From assembly GCF_013823285.1 (NCBI RefSeq), contig NZ_PNLV01000011.1, positions 1-39,894 on the forward strand: a stretch of DNA of 39,894 nt, given 5' to 3'. A program made the position numbers and the translations under genes. The notes beneath the pieces are model-generated. The model had not been told where the DNA came from. It did no database searches and saw only the letters and a program-made list of their open reading frames with translations. This stretch comes from Brevundimonas sp. GTDB taxonomy: Bacteria; Pseudomonadota; Alphaproteobacteria; Caulobacterales; Caulobacteraceae. Numbering within the stretch: the first letter of the stretch is position 1; each line of letters begins with the position of its first letter. Of the stretch, positions 1 to 8,468 are shown piece by piece.

Positions 1-1043
1 AGCCACTCCCGCTTCAGCTGCTGGTACCATTTGGCCTGCTTGTCGGCGTCATCGACCCAGATCAGGGCCGGGTCGTAGCGCAGGCCCTCGTTCTGCAGGT
101 TCACCATGTCGCCGTCCTGCTTGAGGAAGGCGCGGGCGCCCTGCTTCAGGAAGGGGCGGATCAGGTCGAACACCCAGTGGTCGGACCAGAAGATCTGGGT
201 GATCCGGGTCTTCGTCTCGGTCAGGGGGGTCAGGCAGGTCAGGGCCAGCACCTGTTTCTCGCCCACCTGGATATGCTCCCAGCGGTATCCGGGCAGGCGG
301 AAGGTGATCTCGGTGGCCGGCGCCCCGCCCAGAATGCGGTAGGCGTAGGAGTTGGATGACGGGGCGTGGCGCACCATGGCGAAGCCGTGCTCGCGCGGTT
401 CGAAGGCCTTGGCCTTCTCATGCCGGCTTTTGGCGCTGCGCCACCACCACTGCTGGTGCACATAGGGCCCGTGGGCCGGGTCCATCAGGCCCACCACGGC
501 GTGGTCCACATGACTGTCGAAGTCCATCCATTCAACCAGCTTGGCCCCGCCGCCCACCACGCCGGGAAACACCGGCGGGTCATGGTCGGGGGCCGACGGA
601 TTGCGGGGATCGGCGGCCATCCAGACGAACAACAGCCCCTGGCTCTCGGTCACGGGATAGGACCGCACCCGGACCCGGTCCGTCTCGAAGGCCTGGTCCT
701 GAACGAGGGAGGGGATCGCCGCGCACACGCCGTCGGGCCGGAAGCGCCAGCCGTGATAGGGGCATTCCACCGTCTCGCTCTCGCCGTCATGCTGGACCAG
801 CCGTCCGGCCGACAGGGGGGCGGCCCGGTGGGGACAGATGTCCCGCATGGCGTAGACCTGACCCGCACGGGTGCGGCCGATCAGCACCGGCTCTCCCAGC
901 AGCTCGTAGCGCTTGAGTCCCGCGGCCTTCACATCCCGCGACAGGGCCGCGAAATACCAGGCGTCAGTGATGAAGCCCTTGCCGAAGGCGGCGGTCGGGG
1001 CCCTGGCTTCAGGTTGCGGGGCTGGAGCGGATGAAGCGGTCAT
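1..1043 (-). CDS. Rieske non-heme iron oxygenase, alpha subunit (3' end outside window)
   Basis: The first 347 residues of an aromatic-ring-hydroxylating or demethylating oxygenase are visible; the gene runs off the left edge with no stop. The Rieske [2Fe-2S] ligands are clear: Cys70-Pro-His72 and Cys94-Pro-Tyr-His97 (CPHR and CPYHGW motifs). A downstream segment (MDFDSHVDHAV followed by MDPAHGPYVH) fits the 2-His-1-carboxylate mononuclear iron site of the family. Such enzymes take electrons from a separate reductase to hydroxylate or demethylate aromatic or sterol-like substrates in the cytoplasm. The substrate cannot be read from the sequence. The ATG at 1043 is the first in frame and gives a sensible N-terminus. 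The gene is divergent from an exported hydrolase and shares with it a short intergenic region holding a palindromic operator. Confidence 0.9.
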   Translation of the reverse strand, partial: MTASSAPAPQPEARAPTAAFGKGFITDAWYFAALSRDVKAAGLKRYELLGEPVLIGRTRAGQVYAMRDICPHRAAPLSAGRLVQHDGESETVECPYHGWRFRPDGVCAAIPSLVQDQAFETDRVRVRSYPVTESQGLLFVWMAADPRNPSAPDHDPPVFPGVVGGGAKLVEWMDFDSHVDHAVVGLMDPAHGPYVHQQWWWRSAKSRHEKAKAFEPREHGFAMVRHAPSSNSYAYRILGGAPATEITFRLPGYRWEHIQVGEKQVLALTCLTPLTETKTRITQIFWSDHWVFDLIRPFLKQGARAFLKQDGDMVNLQNEGLRYDPALIWVDDADKQAKWYQQLKREW

Positions 1044-1094
1044 GAGCTCTCTTTATCATCGCTCCGGCGAGCAGAGCGAGGTTTCAGGAAATCG

Positions 1095-1111
1095 ACTTTG
1101 CATTTCAAAGT
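1095..1111. promoter_or_regulatory. Palindromic operator between divergent oxygenase and hydrolase genes
   Basis: ACTTTGCATTTCAAAGT is a perfect inverted repeat (6-bp arms, 5-bp spacer) in the 109-bp gap between the Rieske oxygenase start (1043) and the hydrolase start (1153). Its size and position fit a dimeric repressor of TetR, MarR or similar type controlling both genes. The regulator is not in the window. The function is inferred from symmetry and location only. Confidence 0.45.
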
Positions 1112-1152
1112 AAGATGTGTTTATGCTTACGCCGTCCCATGAGGAGAAACAC

Positions 1153-2073
1153 ATGATCCGTCCCGCCATGATGATCGTCGCCGCTGTCGTCCTTGCGGCC
1201 GCGCCCGCCGGGGCCCAGTCCCATGAGCATCAAGGCCATGCCTCGACCGCACACGCCCATGCTGACTTCGCCTCCGACCGTCTGCATGTGATGGTCGAGG
1301 GTGAGGGGCAGGACGTGATCCTGATTCCCGGCCTCAGCTCCTCGCCGGAAATCTGGCAGGGCACCGTGGATCGGCTGGGCGGCGGCTACCGCATCCACCG
1401 CGTCCAGGTGAACGGCTTCGCCGGCGCCCCTGCCGGGGCCAACGCCGAGGGGCCGGTTGCGGCGCCCGTGGCTGAGGAGATCGCCCGCTATATCGCCGAT
1501 CAGGGTCTGGAGAGCCCGGCGGTGATCGGCCACTCCATGGGCGGGACCATCGCCATGATGCTGGCCGCGCGCCACCCCGATGCCGTGGGCCGCCTGATGG
1601 TTGTGGACATGGTCCCCTTCATGGGCGCGATGTTCGGCCCGCCCGGAACCACCGCCGAAAGCGTCGCCCCCGTGGCGGAACAGATCTACGCCGCCCAGTC
1701 CGGCACTCCGCGCGAGGCATATCTGGCCCAGGCCGAGCAGACCATCATCGGCATGATCCAGACCGAATCCGAGCGGGCGGCGCCCCTCCGGCACAGCCGC
1801 GACAGCGACCAGCAAGTCTCCGCCGCCGCCTTCCGCGAATTGGTGATCACCGACCTGCGCCCGGAACTGACCGCCATTACGGCGCCCACGGAGGTTCTGT
1901 ACGTCAAGTTCAACGATCCGCGCATGACGCCCGAGATCACCGACATGATCTACCAGATGTCGTTCCAGACCCTGCCCGGAGCCGAACTGACCCGGGTGGA
2001 CGACGCCGCGCACTTCATCATGCTGGATCAGCCCGACCTGTTCGCCGAGCGGGTCCGCGCCTTCCTCGACTGA
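1153..2073 (+). CDS. Exported alpha/beta-fold hydrolase
   Basis: A 306-aa protein with an N-terminal signal peptide (MIRPAMMIVAAVVLAAAPAGA) and an alpha/beta hydrolase domain. The nucleophile elbow GHSMGG places the catalytic serine at residue 128, and the histidine is probably H287 (DDAAHF). The start at 1153 is preferred over an in-frame ATG at 1117 because AGGAG lies six bases upstream and the signal peptide then begins correctly. The mature N-terminus is unusually His-rich (SHEHQGHASTAHAHA), which might bind metal; this is speculative. The family covers esterases, lactonases and C-C hydrolases, and the substrate is unknown. It is divergent from a Rieske oxygenase, so a role in catabolism of the same compound is possible. 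Confidence 0.85.
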   Translation: MIRPAMMIVAAVVLAAAPAGAQSHEHQGHASTAHAHADFASDRLHVMVEGEGQDVILIPGLSSSPEIWQGTVDRLGGGYRIHRVQVNGFAGAPAGANAEGPVAAPVAEEIARYIADQGLESPAVIGHSMGGTIAMMLAARHPDAVGRLMVVDMVPFMGAMFGPPGTTAESVAPVAEQIYAAQSGTPREAYLAQAEQTIIGMIQTESERAAPLRHSRDSDQQVSAAAFRELVITDLRPELTAITAPTEVLYVKFNDPRMTPEITDMIYQMSFQTLPGAELTRVDDAAHFIMLDQPDLFAERVRAFLD

Positions 2074-2092
2074 CGAAAAAAGTCGTAAGTTG

Positions 2093-2110
2093 ACGTTGAC
2101 GTAAACGTAG
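2093..2110. promoter_or_regulatory. LiuR-like operator with three phased ACGT cores
   Basis: The 87-bp leader of the thiolase gene contains TTGACGTAAACGTAG (2096-2110), two mismatches from the LiuR consensus TTTACGTAAACGTAA as I recall it. LiuR is the MerR-family regulator of branched-chain amino acid and fatty-acid catabolism in proteobacteria. A third ACGT lies six bases further upstream, so ACGT recurs at 2093, 2099 and 2105. Control of the downstream beta-oxidation pair by a LiuR-type regulator is inferred. The regulator gene is not in the window. Confidence 0.55.
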
Positions 2111-2160
2111 CATTTCGTCGGCAAACGCGCTAAGGAAGCGTCCTCAAAGGAGACGCACCC

Positions 2161-3366
2161 ATGGCCGACGCCTACATCTTCGACGCCGTGCGCACCCCGC
2201 GCGGCAAGGGCAAGAAGGACGGATCCCTTCACGAGATCACCGCCCTGTCCCTGGCATCCCAGGTTCTGGAGGCGTTGCGCGACCGCAACGACCTGGACAC
2301 CTCGCAGGTGGACGACGTGATCCTGGGCTGTGTAGCCCCGGTGGGCGAGCAGGGCGCCGACATCGCCCGCACCGCCGTTCTGACCGCTGGCTGGTCCCAG
2401 CTGACCGCCGGCGTCCAGATCAACCGCTTCTGCGCCTCGGGCCTTGAAGCGGTAAACATGGCCGCCGCCAAGGTGGCCTCCGGCGAGGCCCGCATGGCTG
2501 TGGGCGGCGGCGTCGAGGCCATGAGCCGCGTGCCCATGGGCTCCGACGGCGGGGCCTGGCCCATCGACCCGTCCAGCGCCATCGCCACCTATTTCGTGCC
2601 CCAGGGCGTGTCGGCCGACATGATTGCGTCCAAGTACGGCTTCAGCCGCGATGACGTGGACGCCTATTCGGTTGAGAGCCACAAACGCGCCGCCGCCAGC
2701 TGGGCCGACGGCCGCTTCAAGAAGTCGGTGGTGCCGGTGCGGGACCAGCTTGGCCTGACCATCCTTGATCACGACGAGACCATCCGCCCGAAGACTGACA
2801 TGCAGACCCTTGGCGGTCTGAACCCCTCGTTCCAGATGATGGGCGAGATGGCCTTCGATGCCGTGATCAACCAGCGCTACCCCGAGGTGGAGCGCGTCAA
2901 TCACGTTCATACCCCGGGCAACTCCTCGGGCATCGTCGACGGATCGGCCGGGGTGCTGATCGGCACCCTCGAGGCGGGCAAGGCCCTGGGCCTCAAGCCC
3001 CGCGCGAAAATCCGCGGCGCCGCCTCCATCGGTTCGGAACCGTCCATCATGCTGACGGGCCCCGACCCCGTGACCCGCAAGCTGCTGGCCCGTCTGGGCA
3101 TGGAGGCCGGCGACATCGACCTCTATGAGCTGAACGAGGCCTTCGCTGCGGTGGTCCTACGCTACATGCAGGCCCTGAACATCCCCCACGACAAGATCAA
3201 CGTGAACGGCGGCGCCATCGCCATGGGCCACCCCCTGGGCGCCACCGGCGCCATGATCCTGGGCACCGCGCTGGACGAGCTGGAGCGCTCGGACAAGACC
3301 ACAGCCCTGGCTACCCTGTGCATCGGCGGCGGCATGGGCACCGCCACCGTCATCGAACGCGTCTGA
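2161..3366 (+). CDS. fadA: Acetyl-CoA acyltransferase (thiolase) of beta-oxidation
   Basis: A 401-aa type II thiolase that cleaves 3-ketoacyl-CoA with CoA, releasing acetyl-CoA. The acylated cysteine is Cys91 ([12 protein letters not shown]), the catalytic histidine is His357 ([15 protein letters not shown]), and the second cysteine is Cys387 in CIGGGMG. All family landmarks are present. An AAAGGAGA ribosome site precedes the ATG at 2161. The gene is followed after 17 bp by the fused hydratase/dehydrogenase, so the pair encodes a trifunctional beta-oxidation complex. Length matches FadA better than the longer FadI. A biosynthetic acetoacetyl-CoA thiolase is unlikely given the partner gene. 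Confidence 0.9.
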   Translation: MADAYIFDAVRTPRGKGKKDGSLHEITALSLASQVLEALRDRNDLDTSQVDDVILGCVAPVGEQGADIARTAVLTAGWSQLTAGVQINRFCASGLEAVNMAAAKVASGEARMAVGGGVEAMSRVPMGSDGGAWPIDPSSAIATYFVPQGVSADMIASKYGFSRDDVDAYSVESHKRAAASWADGRFKKSVVPVRDQLGLTILDHDETIRPKTDMQTLGGLNPSFQMMGEMAFDAVINQRYPEVERVNHVHTPGNSSGIVDGSAGVLIGTLEAGKALGLKPRAKIRGAASIGSEPSIMLTGPDPVTRKLLARLGMEAGDIDLYELNEAFAAVVLRYMQALNIPHDKINVNGGAIAMGHPLGATGAMILGTALDELERSDKTTALATLCIGGGMGTATVIERV

Positions 3367-3383
3367 TCCGAAGGAGAAGCACC

Positions 3384-5555
3384 ATGGAAAACTTCAAGAT
3401 CGAGATCGACGGCGACGGCATTGCGCTGATCACTTTCGACGTGCCGGCCCGCTCCATGAACACCCTGACCTCGGGCGTCATGAAGGAGATCCCCGAGTGG
3501 GTCGAACAGGTGAAGGGCGACGACGCCATCAAGGGCGTGATCCTGACCTCCGGCAAGCCCTCGGGCTTCTGCGCCGGGGCGGATCTGGGCGACATGGCCG
3601 GCGGCATGCTGGGCGGCTCCGACCTGCAGGCGGCCTATGACGCCGGCTGGCGTCTGAACGGCGCCCTGCGCGCGCTGGAGACCTGCGGCAAGCCGGTGGC
3701 CGCGGCCATCAACGGCCTGGCCCTGGGCGGCGGCCTCGAGCTCACCCTCGCCTGCCACTACCGCGTGGTCGGCGACAATTCGAAGATCCAGCTCGGTCTG
3801 CCCGAGATCAAGGTGGGCCTGTTCCCCGGCGGCGGCGGCACCCAGCGCCTGCCGCGCCTGATCGGCGTGCAGGCCGCCCTGATGCAGATGTCCGAGGGCA
3901 AGAGCTGGCGTCCCAAGGACGCCCTGTCCGCCGGCGTCGTCCACGAGGTGGTCGAGCCCGGCAAGGAAGTCGAGGCAGCCAGGGCCTGGATCAAGGGCGG
4001 CGGAAAGGCCGTCCAGCCCTGGGACGAGAAGAGCTTCAAGCTGCCCGGCGGCGGCCCCTATCATCCGGCCGGCTCGCAGGTCTTCATCATGGGCAACGCC
4101 ATGCTGAGGAAGCAGTCCTACGGTAACTATCCGGCCGTCACCAACATGATGAAGGCGGTCTATGAGGGCGTTCAGCTGCCCATGGACGCGGCCCTGCGGG
4201 TCGAGACCCGCTACTTCATCAAGACCCTGATGACGCCGCAGGCCCAGGGCATGATCCGCTCGCTGTTCCTGTCCAAGCAGGAGCTGGACAAGGGCGCCCT
4301 GCGTCCGGCCGACGTGCCGAAGTCCGATCCGAAGAAGGTGGCCGTTCTGGGCGCCGGCATGATGGGGGCGGGCATCGCCTATGTGCAGGCCATGGCCGGC
4401 ATCGAGACCATCCTGATCGACGTCAGCCAGGAAGGCGCCGACAAGGGCAAGTCCTACGCCGAGGACATCCTGAAGAAGCGCGTCTCGCGCGGTCAGATGA
4501 CCCAGGACAAGGCCGACGCCGTTCTGGCCCTGATCACCCCCACCACCGACTATGACCTGATCAAGGGCTCGGATCTGGTGGTCGAGGCCGTGTTCGAAAG
4601 CCGCGACCTGAAAGCCGAGGTGACGAAGAAGGCCGAGGCCCAGCTGGCCCCCGGCGCCGTGTTCGGCTCCAACACCTCGACCCTGCCCATCACGGGTCTG
4701 GCCGAGGCCAGCGTGCGGCCCGAGGATTTCATCGGCATCCACTTCTTCTCGCCCGTCGACAAGATGATGCTGGTGGAGATCATTCTGGGCGAGAAAACGG
4801 GGAAGGCGGCCATCGCCAGGGCTCTCGACTACGTCATGAAGATCAGGAAGACCCCGATCGTCGTCAACGACGGACGCGGCTTCTACACCTCCCGCTGTTT
4901 CGCCACCTATGTGGCCGAAGGTCTGGCCATGCTGGAGGAAGGCTATGCGCCGGCCATGATCGACAATATCGGTCGGGCCACCGGCATGCCGCGCGGTCCG
5001 CTGGAGATGCACGACGACGTGGCGCTCGACCTGTCGGTCAAGATCACGAAGCAGACGAAGGCCGATCTGGGCGACAAGTTCACGCCGCAGCCGGGCATGG
5101 AGATCGTCGAGAAGATGGTCGAGGAGCTGGGACGCTACGGCCGCAAGAACGGCAAGGGCTTCTACGACTATGACAGCAAGCCCAAGACCCTGTGGAAGGG
5201 CCTGTCGGAACTGGCCCCGGTGAAGATCGCCGAGTCCACACCAGAACTGGTCGAGGACCAGAAGCGTCGTCTGCTCTATCGCCAGGCGGTGGAGGTGGCG
5301 CGCTGCTGGGAAGAGGGCGTCATCGACGATCCGCGCGAGGCCGACGTGGGCGCCATCCTGGCCTGGGGCTTCGCGCCCTGGACCGGCGGGCCGATCACCA
5401 TGATCGACCAGATCGGGCTGAAGGCCTTTGTCGAACAGGCGGGTAAATACGCCGAGAAGTACGGCGAGCGGTTCACCCCGCCCCAACTGCTGCGCGACAT
5501 GGCGGCCAAGGGCGAGACTTTCTACGGCAAGTTCGCGGGCAAGAAGGCCGCCTGA
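3384..5555 (+). CDS. fadJ: Fused enoyl-CoA hydratase / 3-hydroxyacyl-CoA dehydrogenase
   Basis: A 723-aa multifunctional beta-oxidation alpha subunit. Residues 1-190 are a crotonase fold with oxyanion-hole segments FCAGADL and LALGGGLE and the two catalytic glutamates Glu119 and Glu141 ([15 protein letters not shown]). From about residue 317 comes the NAD-binding Rossmann domain ([15 protein letters not shown]), then the catalytic His453 in GIHFFSP and the C-terminal dehydrogenase domain ([12 protein letters not shown]). Residue 3384 is chosen because AAGGAG lies just upstream and the protein then starts MENFKIEI as in FadJ-type proteins; upstream in-frame codons lie inside the thiolase gene. 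It works with the upstream thiolase on fatty acyl-CoA. Confidence 0.92.
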   Translation: MENFKIEIDGDGIALITFDVPARSMNTLTSGVMKEIPEWVEQVKGDDAIKGVILTSGKPSGFCAGADLGDMAGGMLGGSDLQAAYDAGWRLNGALRALETCGKPVAAAINGLALGGGLELTLACHYRVVGDNSKIQLGLPEIKVGLFPGGGGTQRLPRLIGVQAALMQMSEGKSWRPKDALSAGVVHEVVEPGKEVEAARAWIKGGGKAVQPWDEKSFKLPGGGPYHPAGSQVFIMGNAMLRKQSYGNYPAVTNMMKAVYEGVQLPMDAALRVETRYFIKTLMTPQAQGMIRSLFLSKQELDKGALRPADVPKSDPKKVAVLGAGMMGAGIAYVQAMAGIETILIDVSQEGADKGKSYAEDILKKRVSRGQMTQDKADAVLALITPTTDYDLIKGSDLVVEAVFESRDLKAEVTKKAEAQLAPGAVFGSNTSTLPITGLAEASVRPEDFIGIHFFSPVDKMMLVEIILGEKTGKAAIARALDYVMKIRKTPIVVNDGRGFYTSRCFATYVAEGLAMLEEGYAPAMIDNIGRATGMPRGPLEMHDDVALDLSVKITKQTKADLGDKFTPQPGMEIVEKMVEELGRYGRKNGKGFYDYDSKPKTLWKGLSELAPVKIAESTPELVEDQKRRLLYRQAVEVARCWEEGVIDDPREADVGAILAWGFAPWTGGPITMIDQIGLKAFVEQAGKYAEKYGERFTPPQLLRDMAAKGETFYGKFAGKKAA

Positions 5556-5586
5556 CGGCCTCTGATCCGTGAAGCGGATGCGTGAC

Positions 5587-5615
5587 GGGCGCGTCGGGAG
5601 AACCCCGGCGCGCCC
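5587..5615 (+). terminator. GC-rich hairpin after the beta-oxidation genes
   Basis: GGGCGCGTCGGG (5587-5598) pairs with the segment 5604-5615 around a five-base loop, giving a 12-bp stem 31 bp after the fadJ stop. No T-tract follows, so it is a weak candidate terminator or a 3'-end stabilising hairpin rather than a textbook intrinsic terminator. Confidence 0.4.
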
Positions 5616-5631
5616 GGTGCGTTAGGGGGCG

Positions 5632-6831
5632 ATGGGGAAACAGCCACGCTCTCGCGCAACCACCGAAACGACAGCCACGACGGCTGAACAACGGGCCGAT
5701 GACGGTCGTCTGCTGCGTCAGACCCTGCTCATCGCCGCCGTCATCGTCGCCGCCCTGTTGATCTGGCAGCTCAGCCATATCCTGCTGCTGGTGTTCGGGG
5801 CTATTCTGGTGGCCATCGTCCTGCGCACCGTGGCCGAGCCCTTCGAGCGGTTCGCCCGTCTGCCGCCCCGGCTGGCCGTATTGGCGGCGCTGGTCTCCCT
5901 GCTCATTCTGATGGCGCTGGGGGGCTGGGCCTTCGGGCGTGAAATTTCAAGCCAGACGTCGGACCTGACCGACCGCCTCCCCGAAGCGTGGCAGGCGGCG
6001 CGGGGCCAGCTGGCGTCCCTGCCTTTCGGGCCCGAAATTGTCGATCGGATCGACAGCCTGATCGATCAGGTCGGCCAAGACGACGAGGCCGGGACGGCCC
6101 AGGCCCCCGTCGAGGACGGGGAGGGGACACCCGGCGTGGCGCCCGCGCCGCCGGCCGCTGACGGCAGTCTTCTTTCCGGAGGCGTGTTCGCCAATGTGGG
6201 CGCCTTCGCCGGGCTGGTGGCCAGCGTCATCGCCGAGCTGATGCTGGTGATCTTCGCCGGTCTGTTCCTCGCTCTCAATCCGCAGAGCTACAGGGCCGGC
6301 TTCGTACGCCTGTTCCAGAAGCGCAGCGCCAGCACCGCCGACACGGTGGGCAAGGCGTTCGACGTCTCGGGCACAGGCCTGCGCCGCTGGCTGCTGGGCC
6401 AGCTGGCGGCCATGGTCGCGGTCGGCGTGGTCACGGGACTGGGGGCCTGGGCCATCGGCCTGCCCTCGCCCCTGGCCCTGGGGATGATCGCCGGGGTGCT
6501 GGAGTTCGTGCCCATTCTCGGGCCGATCGTGGCGACAATCCCCGCCCTGCTGCTGGCGGCCACCATGGGGCCGGAGATGATACTCTGGACCCTGCTGCTG
6601 TATCTGGTGATTCAGCAGATCGAGGGCAATCTGATCATGCCGCTGGTGCAGAAGCGCATGGTGTCCCTGCCGCCGGTGATCGCCCTGTTCTCCATCCTGA
6701 TCTTCGCCGCCCTGTTCGGGCCGCTGGGCGTGCTGCTGGCCACGCCGTTGGCGGTGGTGGTTTTCGTGCTGATCAAGGGGGTCTATCTGGACGAACCGAT
6801 CAGCGAGAAGGATGCTGCCTCCTCGAAATGA
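5632..6831 (+). CDS. AI-2E / PerM family membrane protein
   Basis: A 399-aa polytopic inner-membrane protein of the AI-2E transporter (UPF0118, PerM) family. Two or three N-terminal hydrophobic helices (about residues 27-105) are followed by a soluble acidic/Pro-rich region (about 115-185). The conserved C-terminal helices include the family signature LEFVPILGPIVATIPALLLA and LIMPLVQKRMVSLPPV. Family members export autoinducer-2 or act as sodium/proton antiporters or permeases, so the true substrate is open. The ATG at 5632 follows a purine-rich AGGGGG. The next gene begins 13 bp after its stop, so both are likely co-transcribed. Confidence 0.85.
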   Translation: MGKQPRSRATTETTATTAEQRADDGRLLRQTLLIAAVIVAALLIWQLSHILLLVFGAILVAIVLRTVAEPFERFARLPPRLAVLAALVSLLILMALGGWAFGREISSQTSDLTDRLPEAWQAARGQLASLPFGPEIVDRIDSLIDQVGQDDEAGTAQAPVEDGEGTPGVAPAPPAADGSLLSGGVFANVGAFAGLVASVIAELMLVIFAGLFLALNPQSYRAGFVRLFQKRSASTADTVGKAFDVSGTGLRRWLLGQLAAMVAVGVVTGLGAWAIGLPSPLALGMIAGVLEFVPILGPIVATIPALLLAATMGPEMILWTLLLYLVIQQIEGNLIMPLVQKRMVSLPPVIALFSILIFAALFGPLGVLLATPLAVVVFVLIKGVYLDEPISEKDAASSK

Positions 6832-6844
6832 CGAGGAGCGCCCC

Positions 6845-7810
6845 ATGGATCGCCGCCTGATCGCCACCGACGGCCTGACCCAGTCCGTGCTGGAGGCGGG
6901 CGAGGGGCCGCTGGTCCTGCTGATCCACGGCTTTCCGGAGCTGGCGATCAGCTGGCGGGCACAGGTCGAGGCCCTGGCCGAGGCCGGCTATCGCGCCGTC
7001 GTTCCGGACATGCGGGGCTATGGCGGAACCGACCGGCCCGGGAAGACCGAAGACCACACCATCCTGCATCTGGTGGGGGACATGGTGGATCTGGTGCGGG
7101 CGCTGGGCGAGCGGTCGTGCGTGGTGATCGGCCATGACTGGGGGGCGTCCGTGGCCTGGCACTGCGCCCTGATGCGGCCGGACCTGTTCACGGCCGTGGC
7201 GGGGTTGTCGGTGCCGTTCCAGCCCCGCCGGGCGAAGGGGCCGCCCATCGCCGCCATGCGCGCCATCGCCGCGCGGGCCGGGACCGACGACCTCTACATC
7301 ACGCGATTTCAGGAGGCGGACGCCCATGTGCCATTCGACGCCGATCCCGAAACGGCCCTGAGGAAGATGTTCTGGGCCTATGACGGCGCCACCCCGGCCG
7401 ATCAGCGCCACACCGGCTTTCTGAAGCCGGGCCAGTCCATGGTCGACGGCGTCACCGACGGGGCGACCCGGCCGCCGTGGATGAGCGCCGAACACTTTGC
7501 AGAGTATGTGGCCGCGTTCCGCGCGGGCGGGTTCAGGGGTCCGCTGGACTGGTACCGCTGCATGGACCTGAACTGGTCCCTGACCGCCTGGCTTCAGGAC
7601 AGGACCATCGACATCCCGTCCCTGTTCATGATCGGGGAGAACGACCCCGTGCGCCACTACGCCGGGCGGCATGAGAAGGCGCAGGCGGACTGGCTGACCG
7701 ACCTGCGCGGCATGATCGAGATCCCCGGCGCCGGCCACTGGCTGCAGCAGGAGCGGCCCGAGGCGGTCAACGCGGCCCTGCTGGATTTTCTGGCAGGCGT
7801 TCGCGGCTGA
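6845..7810 (+). CDS. Epoxide hydrolase-like alpha/beta hydrolase
   Basis: A 321-aa alpha/beta hydrolase of the epoxide hydrolase / haloalkane dehalogenase branch. HGFPE (28-32) supplies the oxyanion hole and GHDWGA puts an aspartate nucleophile at Asp98 in place of serine. GYGGTDRP follows strand 4, and the catalytic histidine is His298 in GAGHWLQQERPE. An aspartate nucleophile with HGFPE favours a soluble epoxide hydrolase opening epoxides to diols. The start at 6845 has a GAGGAG ribosome site at a suitable distance. An earlier ATG (6812) lies inside the preceding gene. Its substrate and physiological role are not evident from neighbours. Confidence 0.85.
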   Translation: MDRRLIATDGLTQSVLEAGEGPLVLLIHGFPELAISWRAQVEALAEAGYRAVVPDMRGYGGTDRPGKTEDHTILHLVGDMVDLVRALGERSCVVIGHDWGASVAWHCALMRPDLFTAVAGLSVPFQPRRAKGPPIAAMRAIAARAGTDDLYITRFQEADAHVPFDADPETALRKMFWAYDGATPADQRHTGFLKPGQSMVDGVTDGATRPPWMSAEHFAEYVAAFRAGGFRGPLDWYRCMDLNWSLTAWLQDRTIDIPSLFMIGENDPVRHYAGRHEKAQADWLTDLRGMIEIPGAGHWLQQERPEAVNAALLDFLAGVRG

Positions 7811-7977
7811 GCCCCGGACAGGCTGAAGCGCCCGTCGGTGCGGGTTGATGGGAAGGGAGCGGGACGCCGGGCCATCGCCCGGTGCAAGGGATAGACAAAT
7901 ACCGTTTCGACGAAGGCTGACGCCCCGCGCGATCGTTCTGCCAGAGCCCCCGGTGGGCACGCGCCAAATTCATAGTG

Positions 7978-8023
7978 GGCCATTTCCTGGCTTCGAGGCC
8001 CGAGGCCTCGAAGCGGAATGGCC
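7978..8023. repeat. Long near-perfect hairpin, about 20 bp of stem
   Basis: GCTTCGAGGCC (7990-8000) is exactly complementary to 8004-8014 across a CGA loop. The outer arms GGCCATT (7978-7984) and AATGGCC (8017-8023) also pair, and CC/GG pairs bridge two small bulges. No T-tract follows on either strand, so this is not an ordinary terminator. It may be a structured RNA, a REP-like element or a regulator site. Confidence 0.55.
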
Positions 8024-8290
8024 GTGGCGCTAGCCGGTGTTAGGCCCTGAACGGGCAGGTGCGGACAGCGCTCCGCATCCTGGACCCGGCGAGTAATCCG
8101 CCCCGCCGCTATATCCCGCTCGATCACAGCCCGCCGCCGCAAGGTCGCCGGCCGAGCGCCCTTCCCGTGCGACGGGATGGGACAAGGATACGGGCGCGGG
8201 GAACGCGGTCGGAAAAATGGGTGAAGAATTTTCGCGAAGTCTTGTGCGCCAATGCATTGGCCCGGGAAAATGCGGGACGAAGTCGGCAAC

Positions 8291-8465
8291 TCCTCCCCCA
8301 TCGGGGGAGGTGGATCGCCGCATCGCGGCGAGACGGAGGGGGCTGAAGCCGGGCGGCGGCGGGTGGGATGGGCTGGATTGCCGATGGCGCGGGGCGGTCG
8401 CATATCCAGACTGCCGGCGAGCCCCCTCCACCGCTACGCGGTCCCCCTCCCCCGATGGGGAGGAT
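8291..8465. repeat. Inverted pair of GC-rich palindromic repeats
   Basis: The left unit begins with the palindrome CCTCCCCCATCGGGGGAGG (8292-8310), then a CGCCGC-ATC-GCGGCG hairpin and a GGAGGGGGCT end (to about 8343). The right unit (8418-8465) is a near copy in opposite orientation: its complement reads TCCTCCCCATCGGGGGAGG and ends in GGAGGGGGCT. About 75 bp separate them. Together they resemble the ends of a small non-autonomous palindromic element. A similar unit lies inside the E2 gene at 14044-14092. Confidence 0.6.
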
Positions 8466-8468
8466 TGC

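Larger units (their letters stand above)
7811..8468. other. 658-bp region without a credible gene
   Basis: Between the epoxide hydrolase and pirin genes no reading frame looks like protein: the open frames are Arg/Pro-rich shadows lacking ribosome sites or family signatures. The stretch holds a small hairpin at 7866-7881 (CCGGGC arms), a long hairpin at 7978-8023, and an inverted pair of palindromic repeats at about 8291-8343 and 8418-8465. It may be a decayed gene or an accumulation site for repeats. The segment 8030-8280 shows nothing I can name. Confidence 0.6.

Noticed and set aside
3162-5486. 774-aa open frame on the minus strand opposite fadJ
   Set aside because: It is a GC-skew shadow of a well-supported gene; its composition is His/Gly/Leu-rich with no family motif and no ribosome site. 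The same applies to the long antisense frames at 1105-2910, 13706-15355, 16271-17749 and 24450-26297.
5599-5623. AGAAC-N16-CGTT, resembling an EcfG promoter, before the AI-2E family gene
   Set aside because: The -35 has a mismatch at the first G, the site overlaps the hairpin after fadJ, and the start codon would lie within about five bases of the transcription start.
8108-8115. GCTATATC, an exact match to the Caulobacter housekeeping -10 element
   Set aside because: No acceptable -35 at 10-14 bp and no gene or RNA follows in either direction within a sensible distance.
7657-8403. 248-aa minus-strand frame over the gene-free region
   Set aside because: Arg/Pro-rich, overlaps the epoxide hydrolase end, changes character along its length, and has no ribosome site or recognisable domain.
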